This document shows, in pieces, positions 12,608 through 15,576 of a stretch of DNA of 15,576 nt. Positions within the stretch are counted from its first letter, which is position 1. Each line of letters begins with the position of its first letter. This DNA comes from Alphaproteobacteria bacterium (GTDB lineage Bacteria > Pseudomonadota > Alphaproteobacteria > ATCC43930 > CGMCC-115725). Location: the NCBI GenBank assembly GCA_028866355.1, contig JAGWIH010000021.1:1-15576 (forward strand). The letters run 5' to 3'. The notes below the pieces were generated by a model, which searched no databases, was not told where the DNA came from, and was given only the letters and a program-made list of their open reading frames with translations. Both the position numbers and the translations under genes were made by a program.

Positions 12608-14299
12608 ATGGTCAACGATCCGGTCAATATCCTGCTGGTCGACGATCAGCCGGCCAAACTGCTCAGCTACGAGGCGATCCTCAAGGACCTGGGCGAAAAT
12701 CTCGTCAAGACAAGCTCCGCCAACGAAGCGCTGCAATTCCTGCTCAAGCACGACGTCGCGGTCATTCTGATCGACGTCTGCATGCCGGACCTCGACGGCT
12801 ACGAGCTTGCGGCGATGATCCGCGCCCATCCGCGCTATCAGGCGACCGCGATCATCTTCATCTCGGCGATCGCGCTGACCGATCTCGATCGCATCAAGGG
12901 ATACGAATATGGCGCCGTCGATTACGTGCCGGTGCCGGTGGTGCCGGACCTGCTGCGTGCCAAGGTCCGGGTTTTCATCGAGCTCCATCGCAAGACGCGG
13001 CAGCTCGAGAAGCTCAATGCCGAGCTCGAGCAGCGGGTTGCCGAGCGCACCGCCGAGCTGGAACAGGCGAATGCCGATCTTGAACGCCGGGTCGACGAAC
13101 GCACGCGCGAGCGCGAAATGGCGCTCGCGCAAGTACACCAGATGCAGAAGCTCGAAAGCCTCGGCCAACTCACCGGCGGCCTGGCGCACGATTTCAACAA
13201 TCTGCTCATGGCGATCCTGGGCAATCTCGACATCCTGCGCAGCAAATGTCTGCCGGCTGATCCGAAATTGGAGCGCTTCGTCGACAGCGCCATTCAGGCC
13301 GCCGAACGCGGCGCTACCCTGACGCAACGGATGTTGGCATTCGCCCGCCGACAGGAACTGCGGCCCGAAGCGGTCGAATTGCCGCGCGTCATCGACGGCA
13401 TGGCCGACATGTTGCGCCGTTCGCTCGGTTCGACCATCGAGATCCGCTTCGATTTCGCGGATGCACTGCCGGCGATCTGCGTCGATCCGAATCAATTCGA
13501 ACTGGCCGTGCTCAACCTGTCGCTCAACGCGCGCGATGCGATGCCGCAGGGCGGTCAATTGACCATCACCGCGCGCAATGAAACGGTCAAAGCCGGCGGG
13601 GCGGAAGGCCTCGCTGCCGGCCGCTACGTCTGTCTGGCGGTTGTAGACACCGGCATGGGCATGGACGAGGCCACCCTGGCGCGCGCCCCCGAGCCGTTCT
13701 TCACCACCAAGGAAACCGGCAAGGGCACCGGCCTCGGGCTTTCGATGGTATATGGGCTGGCGGCGCAGTCTGGTGGCGCCGCGCGGATCACCAGTCAGCT
13801 GAAGCGTGGCACGACCGTCGAGCTTTGGCTGCCCGTCGCAAGCAAAGTCACCCTGGCCAGCGCCGAAACATCGGCGGCGGAGAAATCGCAAGCGACGCCG
13901 ACGCAGGCCCACCGCATCCTGGTGGTCGACGACGATTCACTGGTGGCGGAAAGCACGGTGTCGATGCTCGAACATCTCGGCCACAGCGCGATCCTCACCA
14001 CCTCATGCATCGCGGCGCTCGAAGCGCTCCGCACCGAGCCGCAGATCGACCTCGTGATCACTGACCAGGTCATGCCGGGAATGACCGGCATCGAGCTCGC
14101 GCGGCGCATCCGCCAGCTCCGGCCCGAGCTGCCGGTTATTTTGGCGACCGGCTATTCCGAGCTGGTGCAGCGGCGCAACGAGCCCGGCTTCGTCACGCTC
14201 GACAAGCCGTATCACCTCGACAAACTTGCGGCGATGATCAGCCGCGTGATGCTGCGCGACGCGGAAATGCCGGCCGACGGAGCTCTTCGCCGCGCTTGA
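12608..14299 (+). CDS. Hybrid histidine kinase, REC-HisKA-HATPase-REC
   Basis: This encodes a 563-residue cytoplasmic protein. REC1 (about 4-120) has V-D-D and phospho-acceptor Asp56 (L-I-D-V-C-M-P-D). The lysine normally found before the K-P-V step is Val109, in Y-V-P-V-P-V. A coiled coil (about 125-182) leads to HisKA with G-G-L-A-H-D-F-N-N, His194. The HATPase has Asn307, D-T-G-M-G at 347 and G-K-G-T-G-L-G-L at 371-378. After an Ala/Ser/Thr-rich linker, REC2 (about 435-550) has Asp486 and the usual L-D-K-P lysine. There is no sensor or membrane domain. Its input is most simply phosphotransfer from, or docking to, the giant kinase 15 bases upstream, by inference from adjacency. No DNA-binding or enzymatic output is attached. 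The start ATG 12608 is supported by AGAGGGCAGG. Confidence 0.94.
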   Translation: MVNDPVNILLVDDQPAKLLSYEAILKDLGENLVKTSSANEALQFLLKHDVAVILIDVCMPDLDGYELAAMIRAHPRYQATAIIFISAIALTDLDRIKGYEYGAVDYVPVPVVPDLLRAKVRVFIELHRKTRQLEKLNAELEQRVAERTAELEQANADLERRVDERTREREMALAQVHQMQKLESLGQLTGGLAHDFNNLLMAILGNLDILRSKCLPADPKLERFVDSAIQAAERGATLTQRMLAFARRQELRPEAVELPRVIDGMADMLRRSLGSTIEIRFDFADALPAICVDPNQFELAVLNLSLNARDAMPQGGQLTITARNETVKAGGAEGLAAGRYVCLAVVDTGMGMDEATLARAPEPFFTTKETGKGTGLGLSMVYGLAAQSGGAARITSQLKRGTTVELWLPVASKVTLASAETSAAEKSQATPTQAHRILVVDDDSLVAESTVSMLEHLGHSAILTTSCIAALEALRTEPQIDLVITDQVMPGMTGIELARRIRQLRPELPVILATGYSELVQRRNEPGFVTLDKPYHLDKLAAMISRVMLRDAEMPADGALRRA

Positions 14300-14306
14300 C
14301 GCGGCG
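14288..14306. terminator. GC-rich hairpin at the end of the kinase pair, possible terminator
   Basis: CGCCGCG (14288-14294) and CGCGGCG (14300-14306) form a perfect 7-base stem with a 5-base loop that contains the stop codon of the second kinase. Only a short T-containing stretch (CTTTCT) follows about 12 bases later, so termination would be weak or Rho-assisted. The arms are the same as those at 1146-1162. Confidence 0.3.
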
Positions 14307-14332
14307 GCGACGCCGGGCTTTCTATCCGCGCG

Positions 14333-15121
14333 ATGCTTGTCGACAGTCATTGTCACCTCGATTTCGCGCGCCCGGAAGAACGCGCCGGCATCGTCGCGCG
14401 CGCGCGGCGCGCCGGCGTGGTCACGCTGCTCACCATCTCCACCAAGCTGAGCGAGTTTCCGGCGGTGCGCGCGATTGCCGAAGCCGATCCGGACATCTGG
14501 TGCTCGGTCGGCATCCATCCGCACGAAGCGGCGGTGGAAAAGGGGGGTGACGTCGAAAGCCTGGCGGCGCACGCCCGTCATCCCAAGGTGATCGGCATCG
14601 GCGAAAGTGGCCTCGATTTCCACTACGACCACAGTCCGCGCGACAAACAGATCGCGGCTTTCCGACAGCATGCTCGCGCGGCACACGCCGCCGGCGTGCC
14701 GTTGATCGTGCATTCGCGCGGCGCCGACGCCGAAACCGTCGCGGTGCTCGAGGAGGAGGGTGTCGCGTCCGGAGTCATTCACTGCTTTTCCACCGGACGG
14801 CTGCTCGCGGAACGCGCGCTTGCGCTCGGCCTTTACGTATCGCTGTCGGGAATCGTCACGTTCAAGAACGCCGACGAGCTGCGCGGCATCGTCCGCGACC
14901 TGCCGCTCGACCGGATGTTGGTGGAAACGGATGCACCTTACCTCGCGCCGGTGCCGCTGCGCGGCAAGTCGAACGAGCCGGCTTTCATCGTCCACACGGC
15001 GAATTTCGTTGCCGCGCTCAAGGACGTCGCGCCCGACGAATTTGCGCGGCGGACGAGCGAGAATTTCTTTCGGCTGTTCGCCAAGGCCAAGCCGCCGGCC
15101 GCGACGCGGCCAGCCGCCTGA
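14333..15121 (+). CDS. tatD: TatD-family metal-dependent hydrolase/DNase
   Basis: This encodes a 262-residue TIM-barrel hydrolase of the TatD/YcfH family. Metal ligands are in the expected order: H-x-H at His6 and His8 (D-S-H-C-H-L-D), Glu91 (G-I-G-E-S-G-L-D), His127 (I-V-H-S-R), His150 (I-H-C-F-S-T-G) and Asp200 (E-T-D-A-P-Y). Family members are magnesium-dependent 3'-5' exonucleases, with further roles reported in RNA quality control and D-amino-acid chemistry; the physiological substrate here cannot be read from sequence. The start ATG 14333 directly precedes the conserved D-S-H-C-H, as usual for the family, although no clear ribosome-binding site is seen. It normally sits immediately after metG in alphaproteobacteria; here the TPR, small membrane and kinase genes intervene. 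The downstream hydrolase starts 12 bases after its stop. Confidence 0.95.
   Translation: MLVDSHCHLDFARPEERAGIVARARRAGVVTLLTISTKLSEFPAVRAIAEADPDIWCSVGIHPHEAAVEKGGDVESLAAHARHPKVIGIGESGLDFHYDHSPRDKQIAAFRQHARAAHAAGVPLIVHSRGADAETVAVLEEEGVASGVIHCFSTGRLLAERALALGLYVSLSGIVTFKNADELRGIVRDLPLDRMLVETDAPYLAPVPLRGKSNEPAFIVHTANFVAALKDVAPDEFARRTSENFFRLFAKAKPPAATRPAA
15097..15111. repeat. Near-perfect GC palindrome at the end of tatD
   Basis: GGCCGCG, a single A, then CGCGGCC forms a palindrome inside the last tatD codons, which encode an Ala/Pro-rich tail. It can fold as a 6-base stem with a 3-base loop. No T-run follows and the next gene starts at once, so termination is unlikely. Confidence 0.3.
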
Positions 15122-15124
15122 GGA
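15120..15124 (+). promoter_or_regulatory. Ribosome-binding site of the metallo-hydrolase gene
   Basis: GAGGA overlaps the last two bases of the tatD stop codon and lies 9 bases before GTG 15134. It supports a GTG start for the next gene and coupling to tatD. Confidence 0.6.
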
Positions 15125-15133
15125 CAGCCCATC

Positions 15134-15576
15134 GTGAAGATCACCATTCTGGGCTGCGGCCCGTCATGGGGTGTGCCGCGGATCGGCGGCGATTGGGGCG
15201 CTTGCGACCCGGCAAATCCGAAAAACCGCCGGCGGCGGGTTTCGATCCTGGTCGAGGACGGCGGCCGAACGATCCTGGTCGACACGTCGCCCGATCTGCG
15301 CGAGCAGCTGCTCGATGCCGGCGCCGGACGCATCGACGCGGTGCTGTTCACTCACGCGCACGCCGACCATTTGCACGGCATCGACGATCTGCGCGGCGTC
15401 AATCGCATCGTCAAGGCGGCCATTCCGACCTACGCCACGCCGGCGACGCTGGCCGAGATCGAGCGTCGTTTCGCCTATGTGTTCGCGCCGCTCAAACCCG
15501 GCCGCGAGGGCAACTATTACAAACCGGTGCTCGAACGCCATCCGATCGACGGGCCGTTCACCGCCGCCGGTGTCGC
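15134..15576 (+). CDS. Metallo-beta-lactamase-fold hydrolase, PhnP-like (5' part)
   Basis: The first 147 codons of an MBL-fold hydrolase are present; the gene runs off the window end. It starts with GTG 15134 after GAGGA. The N-terminus K-I-T-I-L-G-C-G-P-S-W-G-V-P and the metal-binding H-A-H-A-D-H at residues 74-79 (His74, His76, Asp78, His79) fit the COG1235/PhnP group. D-T-S-P-D-L-R precedes the motif. PhnP of the C-P lyase pathway is a cyclic phosphodiesterase. No phosphonate genes are seen here, and this tatD-linked relative is usually annotated only as an MBL-fold hydrolase, so the substrate is unknown. The remaining metal ligands lie beyond the window. The tatD-MBL pairing is common in alphaproteobacteria. 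Confidence 0.9.
   Translation, partial: MKITILGCGPSWGVPRIGGDWGACDPANPKNRRRRVSILVEDGGRTILVDTSPDLREQLLDAGAGRIDAVLFTHAHADHLHGIDDLRGVNRIVKAAIPTYATPATLAEIERRFAYVFAPLKPGREGNYYKPVLERHPIDGPFTAAGV

Overview
The window reads as a chromosomal segment from a GC-rich alphaproteobacterium. The order cannot be fixed from this sequence; a Rhizobiales/Rhodospirillales-like background is likely. By eye roughly two thirds of bases are G or C, and genes are tightly packed and all on the + strand. The gene order lytic transglycosylase, rlpA, D,D-carboxypeptidase, tmk, holB, metG ... tatD, metallo-beta-lactamase-fold hydrolase is a familiar alphaproteobacterial housekeeping series. No insertion sequence, tRNA, rRNA or CRISPR array was seen.

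Layout. Positions 1-2388 hold cell-wall genes: the tail of an MltB-like lytic murein transglycosylase, the lipoprotein RlpA, and an exported penicillin-binding D,D-carboxypeptidase. Positions 2385-5765 hold thymidylate kinase, the DNA polymerase III delta-prime subunit and methionyl-tRNA synthetase. The only supportable tmk start is a CTG that overlaps the carboxypeptidase stop codon. Positions 5762-14299 hold four genes that normally do not separate metG from tatD: an exported TPR protein coupled to metG by an ATGA overlap, a 77-residue single-pass membrane protein, a cytoplasmic hybrid histidine kinase of about 1926 residues, and a second hybrid kinase (REC-HisKA-HATPase-REC) 15 bases later. 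From 14333 the housekeeping series resumes with tatD and a PhnP-like metallo-hydrolase cut by the window end.

The most distinctive object is the giant kinase. Its N-terminal half is a poly-HAMP array with a strict 92-residue (276-base) period, eight perfectly spaced copies at 7502-9709 plus degenerate units on both sides. It resembles the sensor array of fungal group III (Nik1/Os-1) kinases but is much longer, and is followed by GAF, HisKA, HATPase and three receiver domains. The repeats carry a second, 552-base level of duplication and mosaic sharing of synonymous codons, pointing to recent duplication and gene conversion. Together the two kinases contain five receiver domains, but the window shows no HPt domain, DNA-binding output or other effector, so the pathway output lies elsewhere. 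The TPR and small membrane proteins next door are candidate envelope-side partners by position only.
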